Assembly (NCBI RefSeq): GCF_003287955.1
Contig: NZ_QMKP01000005.1
Location: 62,001-126,000, forward strand
Source: Arthrobacter sp. AQ5-06
Lineage (GTDB): Bacteria > Actinomycetota > Actinomycetes > Actinomycetales > Micrococcaceae
DNA: 64,000 bases
Reading direction: 5' to 3'
In this document: positions 9,424 through 17,365 of the stretch, piece after piece
How the letters are laid out: each line of letters opens with the position of its first letter
Numbering within the stretch: position 1 is the first letter of the stretch
Notes under the pieces: model-generated
Databases searched by the model: none
What the model saw: only the letters and a program-made list of their open reading frames with translations
Told to the model about the DNA's origin: nothing
Position numbers and translations under genes: made by a program

Positions 9424-9681
9424 ATGAGAATCGGTTCCTCTATCTTCCTTATTGCACTCGGTGCCATCCTGGCCTGGGCCGTCGCACCGGGACTGATCCC
9501 CTTCATAGACCAGGTCCTGGTTGGCTACATCCTGATGGCCGTTGGTGTCATCGGTCTGATCGCCTCACTCATCCTGGCCTCGCCGGGCCGCAGCCGCCGG
9601 GTCAGCGAAACCCGTTCGGTGGTTGATCCCAACACCGGCGAGCGCATCACCCGCAACGAAAGCCGCGACGGCGGCATCTAG
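9424..9681 (+). CDS. DUF6458 family small membrane protein
   Basis: An 85-residue protein with two hydrophobic segments (about 5-20 and 31-52). They are followed by a basic/polar tail carrying SRRVSETRSVVDPNTGERITR. This matches the small DUF6458 proteins of actinobacteria, whose function is unknown. The ATG at 9424 is preceded by AAGGAG. Longer readings of the frame start inside non-coding sequence and are rejected. The gene is followed by a strong terminator. Confidence 0.78.
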   Translation: MRIGSSIFLIALGAILAWAVAPGLIPFIDQVLVGYILMAVGVIGLIASLILASPGRSRRVSETRSVVDPNTGERITRNESRDGGI

Positions 9682-9700
9682 GCTCCTCAACCACCCGGAC

Positions 9701-9736
9701 GCCGGGCCGGACCGCAAAGGTCCGGCCCGGCTTTTT
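9701..9736 (+). terminator. Intrinsic terminator of the DUF6458 gene
   Basis: A 13-bp GC-rich stem (GCCGGGCCGGACC pairing with GGTCCGGCCCGGC) with a 5-nt loop is followed directly by five T. It is a textbook Rho-independent terminator. Confidence 0.9.
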
Positions 9737-9789
9737 CGTTTCCGCGAGGAGCCCGGCCCGGCTCACCCCGCCCCGACGGCCTTGAAAGC

Positions 9790-9852
9790 GAGTTTTTGTC
9801 CACTTATTGCGACTTCCGAGCCGTTCAACTCCCAATAAGTGGACAAAAACTC
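9790..9852. repeat. 63-bp inverted-repeat element, copy 1
   Basis: Arms of 20 bp, starting GAGTTTTTGTCCACTTATTG at 9790-9809, pair perfectly with 9833-9852 around a 23-nt centre. A related element of exactly the same length lies at 33031-33093. It falls between two genes and is not followed by a T-run on either strand, so it is more like a dispersed repeat than a terminator. Confidence 0.7.
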
Positions 9853-9881
9853 CAGGTGATTCTGCGTTTTTGTTGCTTTCA

Positions 9882-9911
9882 TTGACAAACCAACATAGAC
9901 ACAGATAAAGT
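9882..9911 (+). promoter_or_regulatory. Promoter of the fructose PTS operon
   Basis: TTGACA at 9882-9887 is a consensus -35 box. TAAAGT at 9906-9911, 18 nt further on, is a fair -10 box. An imperfect palindrome around TCAAGTAATTCAA and an inverted repeat CATCATGTGATG follow before the fruR start and could be binding sites for the DeoR-type regulator. Confidence 0.6.
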
Positions 9912-9991
9912 CAAGTAATTCAACATCATGTGATGCCAGTCACTGGGCTTCACGGCAGCTGGGATTCAGCACTTTACGCAATGGAGGGTAC

Positions 9992-10795
9992 GTGTTCGCC
10001 GAAGAGCGCCAGCAGAAAATTGCCGAGCTAGTGGCCGGCACCGGCCGGGTCAGCGTGACCTTGCTGGCGGAGCGCTTCCGCATCACCACCGAAACCGTCC
10101 GCCGCGACCTCGCCACCCTTGAAACCACCGGCACTGTGCGCCGTGTCCACGGCGGCGCAGTGGCGGCCGACCGCTTCAGCACCACCGAGGAAAGCATCAA
10201 CGAACGGACCATCCAGCGCCCGGACCAGAAGATGCGCATCGCGCAGGCGGCCCTCGTCCTGATCCCCCAGGCCAAGTCCGGCAGCATCCTGCTCGACGCC
10301 GGTTCCACCACCGAAGCGTTGGCCGACCTCCTCTCCCGGCGCGCTGCCGTCGAGCCCTCCGCTACCGAACCCCGACCCGAACTCGTGGTCATCACGCACG
10401 CCGTTCCCATTGCCGCGAAACTGTCCAGCGCTCCCGGAATCGCCCTCCAGATCCTGGGCGGCCGGGTGCGGGGCCTCACCCAGGCCGCCGTTGGGCAGTC
10501 AACCGTGGAGGCCGCGCACCGGATGCGCCCGGACATCGCCTTCATCGGCACCAACGGCATCCACCCCATCTTTGGCCTCAGCACCCCCGATCCTGAAGAA
10601 GCCGCCGTCAAGGCAGCCTTCGTCCATTCGGCCCGCCGCATTGTGGTGCTGGCCGATTCCTCCAAGCTGGACGCAGAAACCCTGGTCCAGTTCGCCTCCC
10701 TGAAAGATCTGGACACCTTGATTACAGACAGCGAGCCCAGCCCCGAACTGGCGGCGGCCCTGACCGAAGCCGGCGTTGACGTGGTGATCGCATGA
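9992..10795 (+). CDS. fruR: DeoR-family transcriptional regulator of fructose use
   Basis: A 267-residue DeoR/GlpR-type repressor. The N-terminal winged helix-turn-helix (residues 1-57) has the signature RQQKIAELV, RFRITTETVRRDLATLE and VRRVHGGA. The C-terminal DeoRC domain resembles sugar isomerases and senses a phosphosugar, here probably fructose 1-phosphate. The GTG start at 9992 fits the family N-terminus MFAEERQQKI. GGAGGG lies just 3 nt before it, which is closer than usual. Its stop overlaps the fruK start (ATGA), making it the first gene of the operon it presumably controls. Confidence 0.88.
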   Translation: MFAEERQQKIAELVAGTGRVSVTLLAERFRITTETVRRDLATLETTGTVRRVHGGAVAADRFSTTEESINERTIQRPDQKMRIAQAALVLIPQAKSGSILLDAGSTTEALADLLSRRAAVEPSATEPRPELVVITHAVPIAAKLSSAPGIALQILGGRVRGLTQAAVGQSTVEAAHRMRPDIAFIGTNGIHPIFGLSTPDPEEAAVKAAFVHSARRIVVLADSSKLDAETLVQFASLKDLDTLITDSEPSPELAAALTEAGVDVVIA

Positions 10796-11826
10796 TCGTC
10801 ACCTTCACTGCCAACCCCAGCCTGGACCGCACGGTGGCCCTGCCTGGCCCCTTGGAACGCGGCGAGGTGCAGCGCGCCGTCTCTGTCAGCCAGGAATCCG
10901 GCGGCAAGGGCGTCAACGTCTCCCGCGCCCTGGTCGCCTCCGGCCTGGAGACAATCGCCGTGCTTCCGGGCGCCGAGAGTGATCCTGTGCTCGCCGGGTT
11001 GCTCCACGACGGCGTGCTGTTCGCCGCCCTTCCCATCGACGAGCCGCTGCGCACCAACGTGGCACTCACCGAACCGGGCGGCGTGACCACCAAGATCAAC
11101 GAGCCTGGCCCCGTACTGAGTGAGGACCAGCAGGAAGCCCTGATCGGCCTGCTGCTGGAGCGCGCCCGCGGCGCAAGCTGGGTGGTCCTGGCAGGTTCCC
11201 TGCCTCCCGGCTTCCCGGCCGACTTCTACGCCACCGTCACCCGGCGGCTGCGCAACGGCGCCGGTTCGGGCACTGGTATCGGAGCCGACGGCGGCGCCCC
11301 GCTGATCGCCGTCGACTCCTCCGGCGGACCCCTCGTCGCCGCCGTCTTCGGCACGTCGCCGGATGGCACTTCACAGGACGGTGTGTCCGGGAAACCGGAC
11401 CTCCTCAAACCCAACGCCGAGGAACTGGCGGAACTGGCTGCCGCAGCCGGCTTCGCCACGGCGTCCACCGCAGACGAACTGGAAGCGGATCCGGCGGCTG
11501 CCGCAGCGGCCGCCGCCGCCGTCGTACGTTCCGGTGTGGGTGCTGTGCTGGCAACTCTCGGATCCAAGGGAGCTGTCCTGGTAACGGCCGACGGCGCGTG
11601 GCTGGCCACGCATCCGCCGGTCGCCGCGGTCAGTACGGTCGGCGCGGGCGATTCATCGCTGGCTGGCTATCTGCTCGCCCACGGCCGGGGCGCCGCCCCG
11701 GCCGATTGCCTCCGTCAGGCGGTGGCACACGGTGCCGCGGCCGCCTCCCTGCCGGGTTCCACTGTCCCGGCAGTCCACCAAACCACCCCGGATGCCGTAA
11801 CCATCACGGCCCTTCGAAAGGATTGA
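10792..11826 (+). CDS. fruK: 1-phosphofructokinase
   Basis: A 344-residue PfkB-family kinase that phosphorylates fructose 1-phosphate to fructose 1,6-bisphosphate. Visible family features are TANPSLDRTV at the N-terminus, SGGKGVNVSRAL (first PfkB signature), the substrate-binding segment VLAGSLPPGFP and the C-terminal STVGAGDSSLAGYL, whose Asp is the catalytic base. An Ala-rich stretch (ADPAAAAAAAAAVV) lengthens the protein slightly relative to typical members. It overlaps fruR by 4 bp and is 2 bp from fruA. Confidence 0.92.
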   Translation: MIVTFTANPSLDRTVALPGPLERGEVQRAVSVSQESGGKGVNVSRALVASGLETIAVLPGAESDPVLAGLLHDGVLFAALPIDEPLRTNVALTEPGGVTTKINEPGPVLSEDQQEALIGLLLERARGASWVVLAGSLPPGFPADFYATVTRRLRNGAGSGTGIGADGGAPLIAVDSSGGPLVAAVFGTSPDGTSQDGVSGKPDLLKPNAEELAELAAAAGFATASTADELEADPAAAAAAAAAVVRSGVGAVLATLGSKGAVLVTADGAWLATHPPVAAVSTVGAGDSSLAGYLLAHGRGAAPADCLRQAVAHGAAAASLPGSTVPAVHQTTPDAVTITALRKD

Positions 11827-11828
11827 CA

Positions 11829-13847
11829 GTGACTCAGCTCATCACCACCGAACTGGTCGAACTCGACCAGAATCTGGGCAGCTCGCCCGAGGACGTGATC
11901 CGGCACCTGGCCAGCAAAGTAGCTGCCACCGGCCGCGCCACCGAAGCGGAAGGCCTCTTCGCGGACGCTTTTGCCCGCGAACAGAAGACCGCCACCGGCA
12001 TCCCCGGCGGCATCGCCATCCCGCACTGCCGCTCCGCCGCGGTCACTGTGCCCACACTGGCCATGGCCCGGCTCTCCCAGCCCGTTGACTTCGGCGCCAA
12101 GGACGGCCCCGCGGACCTGATCTTCTTCATCGCCGCACCGGAAGGCGCGGACCAGGAGCACCTCAAGCTCCTGTCCAAGCTGGCCCGCTCGCTGATCAAG
12201 AAGGACTTCACGGGGGCGCTGCGCTCTGCCTCCTCCCGCGAGGAAATCGTGGAACTGGTGGACGGCGCCCTGGCGGACAAGCCGGCAGCCCACGTGGCTC
12301 CTGCCGATGCTGCTCCTGCTGCCGGGGCTGGCGCCGCTGGGTCTGCGTCCCGGCCGAAGCGCCTGGTGGCTGTGACCGCGTGCCCCACCGGCATCGCCCA
12401 CACCTACATGGCCGCCGACTCGCTGGTCGCCGCTGCCCAGGAAATGGGCGTGGACCTGCAGGTGGAAACCCAAGGTTCCTCCGGCGCCAAGCCGCTGGAC
12501 CCGGCAGTCATTGCCGCCGCTGACGCCGTGATTTTTGCGGTGGACGTGGATGTCCGCGGCAAGGAGCGCTTTGCCGGCAAGCCCGTCATCAACGCGCCCG
12601 TCAAGCGCGGAATTGACGAGCCCGCCAAGATGGTCCAGGAAGCTCTCGCTGCCGCTGGCAATCCGAATGCGCGCCGCGTTCCCCACTTCGGGGCAGAGGA
12701 ACAGGCTGAGAACGAGGCCACCGAAAAGGGCGAGCACATCGGCCAGAAGCTGAAGAAGGCGCTGCTGACGGGTGTCAGCTACATGATCCCGTTTGTGGCC
12801 GGTGGCGGTCTGCTGATCGCCCTGGGCTTCCTGCTGGGCGGCTACGACATCACCGCTGTCGCTGACAAGGTGGTGGTGGAGAACAACTTCGGCAACCTGC
12901 CCGAAGGCGGCCTCGCGATCTACCTCGGCGCGGTCATGTTCAAGATCGGCGCCCTGTCCATGGGCTTCCTGGTGCCCGCACTGGCTGGCTACATCGCCTA
13001 CGCGATCGCCGACCGTCCCGGCATCGCACCGGGCTTTGTTGCCGGCGCCGTCGCAGGCTTTATGGGCGCGGGCTTCCTCGGCGGCATCGTCGGCGGCCTG
13101 CTGGCCGGCTATATGGCCCACCTGATCGGGACCTGGCAGGTACCGCGCTGGCTGCGCGGCCTGATGCCCGTGGTGATCATCCCGCTGCTGGCTTCCATCT
13201 TTGCCTCCGGCCTGATGTTCCTGGTCCTCGGCGGCCCGATCGCCGGACTCACCACCGCACTGAACTCCTGGCTGTCGGGCATGACCGGCGCCTCTGCCGT
13301 GGTCCTCGGAATCATCCTTGGCCTCATGATGTGCTTTGACCTCGGCGGCCCGGTCAACAAGGTTGCGTACGCGTTCGCTGTTGCCGGCCTGAGCGCCGGC
13401 AGCGCCACCAACCAGGCGCCGTGGCAGATTATGGCGACCGTCATGGCTGCCGGCATGGTTCCGCCGTTGGCAATGGCCTTGGCCACCACGCTGGACAAGA
13501 AGCTCTTCAGCCTGGCTGAGCGTGAAAACGGCAAGGCGGCCTGGCTGCTGGGCGCCTCCTTCATCTCCGAAGGCGCCATCCCATTCGCCGCGGCCGATCC
13601 GCTGCGCGTCATCCCCGCCAGCATGGTGGGCGGCGCCCTCACCGGCGCTCTCTGCATGGCCACCGGCGTCACCTCGCAGGCACCCCACGGCGGTATCTTC
13701 GTGTTCTTCGCCATCGGCAACCTGGTGATGTTCGTCGTCGCCATCCTGGCCGGAACCGTGGTCAGCGCACTGGCCGTCATCGCCCTCAAGCGCTGGGCAG
13801 CCGCCAAGCCCGCTGCTACCGTGGAGCCCGTTCCCGTAACGGTCTGA
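11829..13847 (+). CDS. fruA: Fructose PTS permease, IIA-IIB-IIC fusion
   Basis: A 672-residue fructose-specific PTS enzyme that imports fructose and phosphorylates it to fructose 1-phosphate. IIA (about 1-150) has the phosphorylated His in GGIAIPHCRS. IIB (about 178-275) has the phospho-Cys in VTACPTGIAHTYMAAD. IIC (about 315-660) is a multi-span membrane domain with the GVSYMIPFVAGGG and EGAIPFAAADP motifs. A flexible Ala/Pro linker joins IIA and IIB. I chose the GTG at 11829, because AAAGGA lies 7-8 nt upstream and it follows the fruK stop by 2 bp. A longer frame exists but runs inside fruK. Confidence 0.93.
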   Translation: MTQLITTELVELDQNLGSSPEDVIRHLASKVAATGRATEAEGLFADAFAREQKTATGIPGGIAIPHCRSAAVTVPTLAMARLSQPVDFGAKDGPADLIFFIAAPEGADQEHLKLLSKLARSLIKKDFTGALRSASSREEIVELVDGALADKPAAHVAPADAAPAAGAGAAGSASRPKRLVAVTACPTGIAHTYMAADSLVAAAQEMGVDLQVETQGSSGAKPLDPAVIAAADAVIFAVDVDVRGKERFAGKPVINAPVKRGIDEPAKMVQEALAAAGNPNARRVPHFGAEEQAENEATEKGEHIGQKLKKALLTGVSYMIPFVAGGGLLIALGFLLGGYDITAVADKVVVENNFGNLPEGGLAIYLGAVMFKIGALSMGFLVPALAGYIAYAIADRPGIAPGFVAGAVAGFMGAGFLGGIVGGLLAGYMAHLIGTWQVPRWLRGLMPVVIIPLLASIFASGLMFLVLGGPIAGLTTALNSWLSGMTGASAVVLGIILGLMMCFDLGGPVNKVAYAFAVAGLSAGSATNQAPWQIMATVMAAGMVPPLAMALATTLDKKLFSLAERENGKAAWLLGASFISEGAIPFAAADPLRVIPASMVGGALTGALCMATGVTSQAPHGGIFVFFAIGNLVMFVVAILAGTVVSALAVIALKRWAAAKPAATVEPVPVTV

Positions 13848-13913
13848 CCCGGCCTTACCCACAACGATTCACGGCGCTGACCCAACGGGCGCCGAAAGAC
13901 AAAAGGAGCAAAA

Positions 13914-14192
13914 ATGCCAGAACGCACCGCAACCGTCGCCAGCCGAGTAGGCCTGCACGCCCGCCCCGCCGCCATCTTTGCCGAGGCCGTCGGCGAGTTC
14001 GACCTGGACATCACCATCGCCCGTGCAGATGAGCCGGCCGATGAGGCAATGGACGCCGCGAGCATCCTGTCCCTCATGAGCCTTGGTGCCTCGCACGGCG
14101 ACGTTGTGGTGCTCCGCGCCGACGGTACCGGCGCGGACGACGCCCTGGAGCGCCTGGTCCAGATCCTGGAAACGGATCACGACGCCGAGTAG
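13914..14192 (+). CDS. ptsH: Phosphocarrier protein HPr
   Basis: A 92-residue HPr. His15, in GLHARPA, receives phosphate from Enzyme I and passes it to FruA. The segment DAASILSLMSLG around Ser50 corresponds to the regulatory serine region of HPr proteins. The start ATG at 13914 has AAAGGAG a few bases upstream. It closes the operon; Enzyme I is not in the window. It is a free-standing HPr, not the FruB-type fusion with IIA, and may therefore serve other PTS systems too. Confidence 0.93.
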   Translation: MPERTATVASRVGLHARPAAIFAEAVGEFDLDITIARADEPADEAMDAASILSLMSLGASHGDVVVLRADGTGADDALERLVQILETDHDAE

Positions 14193-14202
14193 ACAGTTTG
14201 AC

Positions 14203-14262
14203 GCCAGCGGCCGCCGTCGCGCCTGTTCCCCACTTGGGAAAGGTACGACGGCGGCCGCTGGC
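14203..14262. terminator. Large stem-loop after ptsH
   Basis: A 17-bp perfect stem (GCCAGCGGCCGCCGTCG at 14203-14219 against 14246-14262) encloses a second small hairpin (TTCCCCACTTGGGAA). No T-run follows, so it may be a terminator between the convergent operons or an inverted-repeat element. Confidence 0.6.
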
Positions 14263-14300
14263 GCTTAAGCGTCTGGCCCCACTCAGCCGAGTTGGGCTGC

Positions 14301-14732
14301 TTAGCCGCGTTCGGCAATCTCCTTGACGTCCGCCACGAGCATGTCCCACATGCCCTTGGAGTGCTCCGCCGCGTCTTCGTTGGCGTTGTTGTCCTGCGAG
14401 AGCGTGAGCGTTGTTGCACCATCCTGGTCCTCGAGGGTCCAGGTGAGCGTGTGGTAATTTTCCGGCTTGTCTTCCTCGCCGCCCAGCGGGCTGAAGTGCG
14501 TGTGGACCAGCTTGCGGCCGGGCTCTACCTCGAGGATCTCGCCCTTATCTTCGTAGGGTTTGCCTTCCCACTCGCCACGCCAGGCGATGGGCCCGCCCTC
14601 CGTCCAGTCGGTCACCAGGTCCGCGCCGAACATAAATTCCTTCACGGCGGCCGGATCGGTGATGACCTTCCAGACGCGGTCCGCCGGAGCATCAATGGTG
14701 ATGGTGGATGTGGCCACAAGGTTCCCGGGCAT
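14301..14732 (-). CDS. SRPBCC (AHSA1-like) family protein
   Basis: A 143-residue START/SRPBCC-fold protein of the activator-of-Hsp90-like (AHSA1) branch. Visible features are STITIDAPADRVWKVITDPAAVKEFMFG at the N-terminus, a central GEWEGKPYEDKGEILEVEPG region and the C-terminal helix MWDMLVADVKEIAERG. Such proteins bind hydrophobic ligands or act on small molecules; no specific role can be assigned. The start is the ATG at 14732, which shares a base with the TAA stop of the upstream methyltransferase, so the two are translationally coupled. A longer reading frame overlaps the methyltransferase and is rejected. Confidence 0.78.
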   Translation of the reverse strand: MPGNLVATSTITIDAPADRVWKVITDPAAVKEFMFGADLVTDWTEGGPIAWRGEWEGKPYEDKGEILEVEPGRKLVHTHFSPLGGEEDKPENYHTLTWTLEDQDGATTLTLSQDNNANEDAAEHSKGMWDMLVADVKEIAERG

Positions 14733-15577
14733 TACCGGGCCTCCTTGGCGGTCAAGAGCAGATATTCCCATTCCATTTGCCATACGGCATCACCGTGGGC
14801 CTCGCCAAAGGAATCCGCCAGGTCGGTAAGCGCTTTGTCCAGGGCCTGGGCCTTGTCCTGGTCATCGCCAATGAACTTGTAGACCGAGATGGTGGGACCG
14901 TAGTGGGACTTGAAGTACCGCAGGAAGTCCTCCGGCTGGTGGAAACTGCGGATGGCCAGCGTGCGCTTTTTTGCCTGGATACCGGTGATCCTGTCGCCGA
15001 AGAGTTCCCGCACGTGGTCCTCGCTGCCCCACAGCGGCGGCGGTTGGGCGCCAGGCGGTGGCGGCGGGGCGAATGGTTTCATGGCCGCAAACATTTGCCC
15101 GATGAACCCCTCAGGCGTCCAACTGAGCAGGCCGACAGTACCGCCGGGCTTGCACACCCGGACCATCTCGTCTGCTCCCGCCTGATGGTGCGGCGCGAAC
15201 ATCACGCCCAGGCAGGACGTGACCACATCAAATCCGTTGTCCTCGAACGGCAGGGCCTCGGCGTCTGCTTCCACCCATTCAAGCTCGACGCCGCGATCGG
15301 CAGCTTGCCGGCGCCCGGCGTCGAACAACTCCGGAGTGAGGTCGCTGGCCACCACCTGGGCACCCATCATGGCCGCGGGAATGGCTGCGTTGCCAGCGCC
15401 TGCGGCCACGTCCAGGACTCGTTGCTTCGGCTTGATTCCGCAGGCATCAACCAGGATGGCTCCAAGATCCTGTACCAATTCGCTGGCCAGGGCCGGGTAA
15501 TCCCCCGAGGCCCACATGGCCCGGTGCTTTTGCTTCAATGCCCGGTCTGCCTCGTCTACGTCCGCTTTGTCATTCAT
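14732..15577 (-). CDS. Class I SAM-dependent methyltransferase
   Basis: A 281-residue methyltransferase. Motif I is VLDVAAGAGNAAIPAA, motif II is VEADAEALPFEDNGFDVV and motif III is VCKPGGTVGLLSW, as in the UbiE/Methyltransf_11 group. A Pro-rich insertion (FAPPPPPGAQPPPLWG) sits in the C-terminal part near the substrate pocket. I start at the ATG at 15577, which has AGGAGAGGGG upstream. An upstream ATG adds 23 residues without a ribosome site. The coupled SRPBCC gene suggests joint action on one small molecule, which is unknown. Confidence 0.8.
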   Translation of the reverse strand: MNDKADVDEADRALKQKHRAMWASGDYPALASELVQDLGAILVDACGIKPKQRVLDVAAGAGNAAIPAAMMGAQVVASDLTPELFDAGRRQAADRGVELEWVEADAEALPFEDNGFDVVTSCLGVMFAPHHQAGADEMVRVCKPGGTVGLLSWTPEGFIGQMFAAMKPFAPPPPPGAQPPPLWGSEDHVRELFGDRITGIQAKKRTLAIRSFHQPEDFLRYFKSHYGPTISVYKFIGDDQDKAQALDKALTDLADSFGEAHGDAVWQMEWEYLLLTAKEAR

Positions 15578-15809
15578 GGTGGCGCCCCTCTCCTTTGACA
15601 GGCTTTTCCCTTGACAGGCTTTGAGTGACAGCACGCTGTCACTCAAAGGGCTGTAATGCGACCCATTGTTGCCGCAGCGGGGCGGGCTGTAAAGCGTCTG
15701 GAGCTATGGGCTCACCACGGAAGCAAGCAACCTCAGTGCTTCCTTGTGTTTCCAGAGTCCCGGAATTAGCGTGGAAACCTGACCAGCCAATACGGTGCGA
15801 CGGCGTCCA

Positions 15810-15855
15810 GGATTTCGACAGGCACAATCACCGGTGATTGAGCCTGTCGAAATCC
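15810..15855. repeat. REP-like palindrome with GCCTGTCGAAATCC arms
   Basis: A 46-bp near-perfect palindrome. The outer arms GGATTTCGACAGGC and GCCTGTCGAAATCC flank an inner perfect palindrome CAATCACCGGTGATTG, with one A-A mismatch on each side of it. The TTTCGACAGGCTCA-type arm is, from general knowledge, a frequent intergenic repeat in Arthrobacter-like genomes. Confidence 0.7.
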
Positions 15856-15879
15856 CGGTCCCGGGTGAAGGAGGACGAC

Positions 15880-16146
15880 ATGCCCGGCAAGAAGAACCCG
15901 AGCCTGAAAGATCCTGAACTCTACGAGGAACTGCGCGAGGACGGCGCGTCCAAGCAGAAGGCGGCCCGCATCTCGAACGCGGCCGCCAAGAAGGGCCGCT
16001 CCGCGGTGGGCCGCAAGGGCGGGAAGTCCGGCGACTACGACGATTGGACCGTCCCGCAATTGAAGGCCAAAGCGAAGGAAATAGGCCTCACCGGCTACTC
16101 CGCGAAGAAAAAGAGCGAGCTTATCTCCGCCCTGCGGAACTCCTAG
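15880..16146 (+). CDS. Small basic protein with C-terminal SAP/Rho_N-like helix pair
   Basis: An 88-residue lysine-rich protein. The N-terminal half ([26 protein letters not shown]) is highly charged. A basic linker follows ([18 protein letters not shown]). The C-terminal 32 residues ([32 protein letters not shown]) form the LxxxAKxxGLxGxSxxxKxELI pattern of Rho N-terminal/SAP domains, which bind nucleic acid. The ATG at 15880 has an ideal GAAGGAGG ribosome site. It converges on ku, and its predicted DNA binding fits a role in or near end-joining, but that is inference. Confidence 0.75.
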   Translation: MPGKKNPSLKDPELYEELREDGASKQKAARISNAAAKKGRSAVGRKGGKSGDYDDWTVPQLKAKAKEIGLTGYSAKKKSELISALRNS

Positions 16147-16233
16147 GCGGCGGCCATCTGCCTCAACGCAGAGTGTTCGCGTCCCGAGTGTTCCCGGACC
16201 GCCCGCTCACGGGCCGCCTGCTCACGGGCCGCC

Positions 16234-17325
16234 TCAAGCACCCTTTCGCGCCCGCGTGGTGGCGGCCTTCGCCGCAGGCTTCGCAGCGGCGGACTTAGCG
16301 GCGGTAGATTTTGCAGCGGTGGACTTAGTCGCCGTCGACTTGCTGACGGCAGTGGATGTGGCGGCGGTCTTGGTTCCGGAGGACTTCGCCGCAGCCGTCT
16401 TGGTTCCCGAGGCCTTTCCGACGGTTCCGGCGGGAGCCTTCCCGCCGGAACCGTCGGCACCTTCTTCCGTGTCGTCGTCGGCGTCCCCGGAGGCCGCATC
16501 CTCAGAGCCCGCATCCTCAGAGGCGGCAGGCTTCCCGCCGCCGCGCTTCCGTTCCAGGCTGCGCTTCAGCGCCTCCATCAGGTCGATGACCTCGCCGTTG
16601 CCGCCCTCACCCGCTTCTGCGCCGAACGTTTCGTCGGTATCGAGCGAATCGCCCTTCTCCAGCTTGGCCTCGATGAGCTTTCGGAGCTGCACCTGGTAGT
16701 CATCGGTGAAGTGCCCGGGTTCAAAATCGGCGGCCATCGACTCCACCAGGGCGGCGGACATTTCCCGTTCCTGGGCCGAAATCCGGATGGAGGTGTCCAG
16801 GGCAGGGAAGCTGGCCTCCCGGACCTCGTCGGGCCACAGCAGGGACTGCAGCACCAGTACGTCGTCCTTGATGCGCAGCGCCCCCAGCCGCGTCTTCTCG
16901 CGCAGGGCGAATTGGACGATGGCCACACGGTCCGTATCCTCAAGCGCCCGGCGCAGAAGGACGTAGGCCTTGGGCGACTTGGAATCCGGCTCCAGGTAGT
17001 AGCTCTTCTCGAACATCATCGGTTCCAGCTGCTCCGACGGGACAAACTGGACCACCTCGATCTCGTGGCTGTTTTCCGCCGGGATGGATTTGAGCTCATC
17101 CTTGGACAGGACCACCGTCCGGCCATCGTCCTCAAACGCCTTGTCAATGTCCGAATAGTCGATGATCTTGCTGCACACCTCGCAGCGGCGCTGGTACCGG
17201 ATCCGGCCGCCGTCGCCATTGTGAACCTGGTGGAGACTGATGTCGTGGTCCTCGGTGGCGCTGTAGACCTTCACGGGCACGTTGACCAGTCCAAACGCGA
17301 TGGCACCTTTCCAGATGGCTCTCAT
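16234..17325 (-). CDS. ku: Ku DNA end-binding protein (NHEJ)
   Basis: A 363-residue bacterial Ku. It binds double-strand breaks as a homodimer and recruits LigD. The core runs from MRAIWKGAIAFGLVNVPVKVYSATE to about residue 250, including the family segments QVHNGDGGRIRYQRRCEVC and EKSYYLEPD. After ALKRSLERKRGGGK comes an acidic stretch and then about 70 residues of Ala/Lys/Ser/Thr repeats (KSTAAKSTAAKSAAAKPAAK). This tail is like histone H1 and like the lysine-rich extensions of some actinobacterial Ku proteins that modulate DNA binding. The gene is divergent from ligD over a 40-bp gap. Confidence 0.93.
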   Translation of the reverse strand: MRAIWKGAIAFGLVNVPVKVYSATEDHDISLHQVHNGDGGRIRYQRRCEVCSKIIDYSDIDKAFEDDGRTVVLSKDELKSIPAENSHEIEVVQFVPSEQLEPMMFEKSYYLEPDSKSPKAYVLLRRALEDTDRVAIVQFALREKTRLGALRIKDDVLVLQSLLWPDEVREASFPALDTSIRISAQEREMSAALVESMAADFEPGHFTDDYQVQLRKLIEAKLEKGDSLDTDETFGAEAGEGGNGEVIDLMEALKRSLERKRGGGKPAASEDAGSEDAASGDADDDTEEGADGSGGKAPAGTVGKASGTKTAAAKSSGTKTAATSTAVSKSTATKSTAAKSTAAKSAAAKPAAKAATTRARKGA

Positions 17326-17365
17326 CCCTCAAGTGAACATCACCCGCGGCCGGAGGTGAAGACCC

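Noticed and set aside
11715..13862. 715-codon minus-strand frame opposite fruA
   Set aside because: The plus strand encodes all domains of the fructose PTS enzyme; the opposite frame has no motif and is a shadow caused by high GC at third positions.
16143..16233. Open frame continuing past the ku stop with EAAREQAARERAVREHSG, on the minus strand
   Set aside because: It is helical-looking, but it shares its upstream part with ku in another frame, has no start or ribosome site, and contains a short direct DNA repeat that explains its regular pattern.
16205..16240. Short direct repeats GCTCACGGGCCGCCT that could suggest a CRISPR or tandem array
   Set aside because: Only two to three adjacent copies without spacers; not a CRISPR structure.
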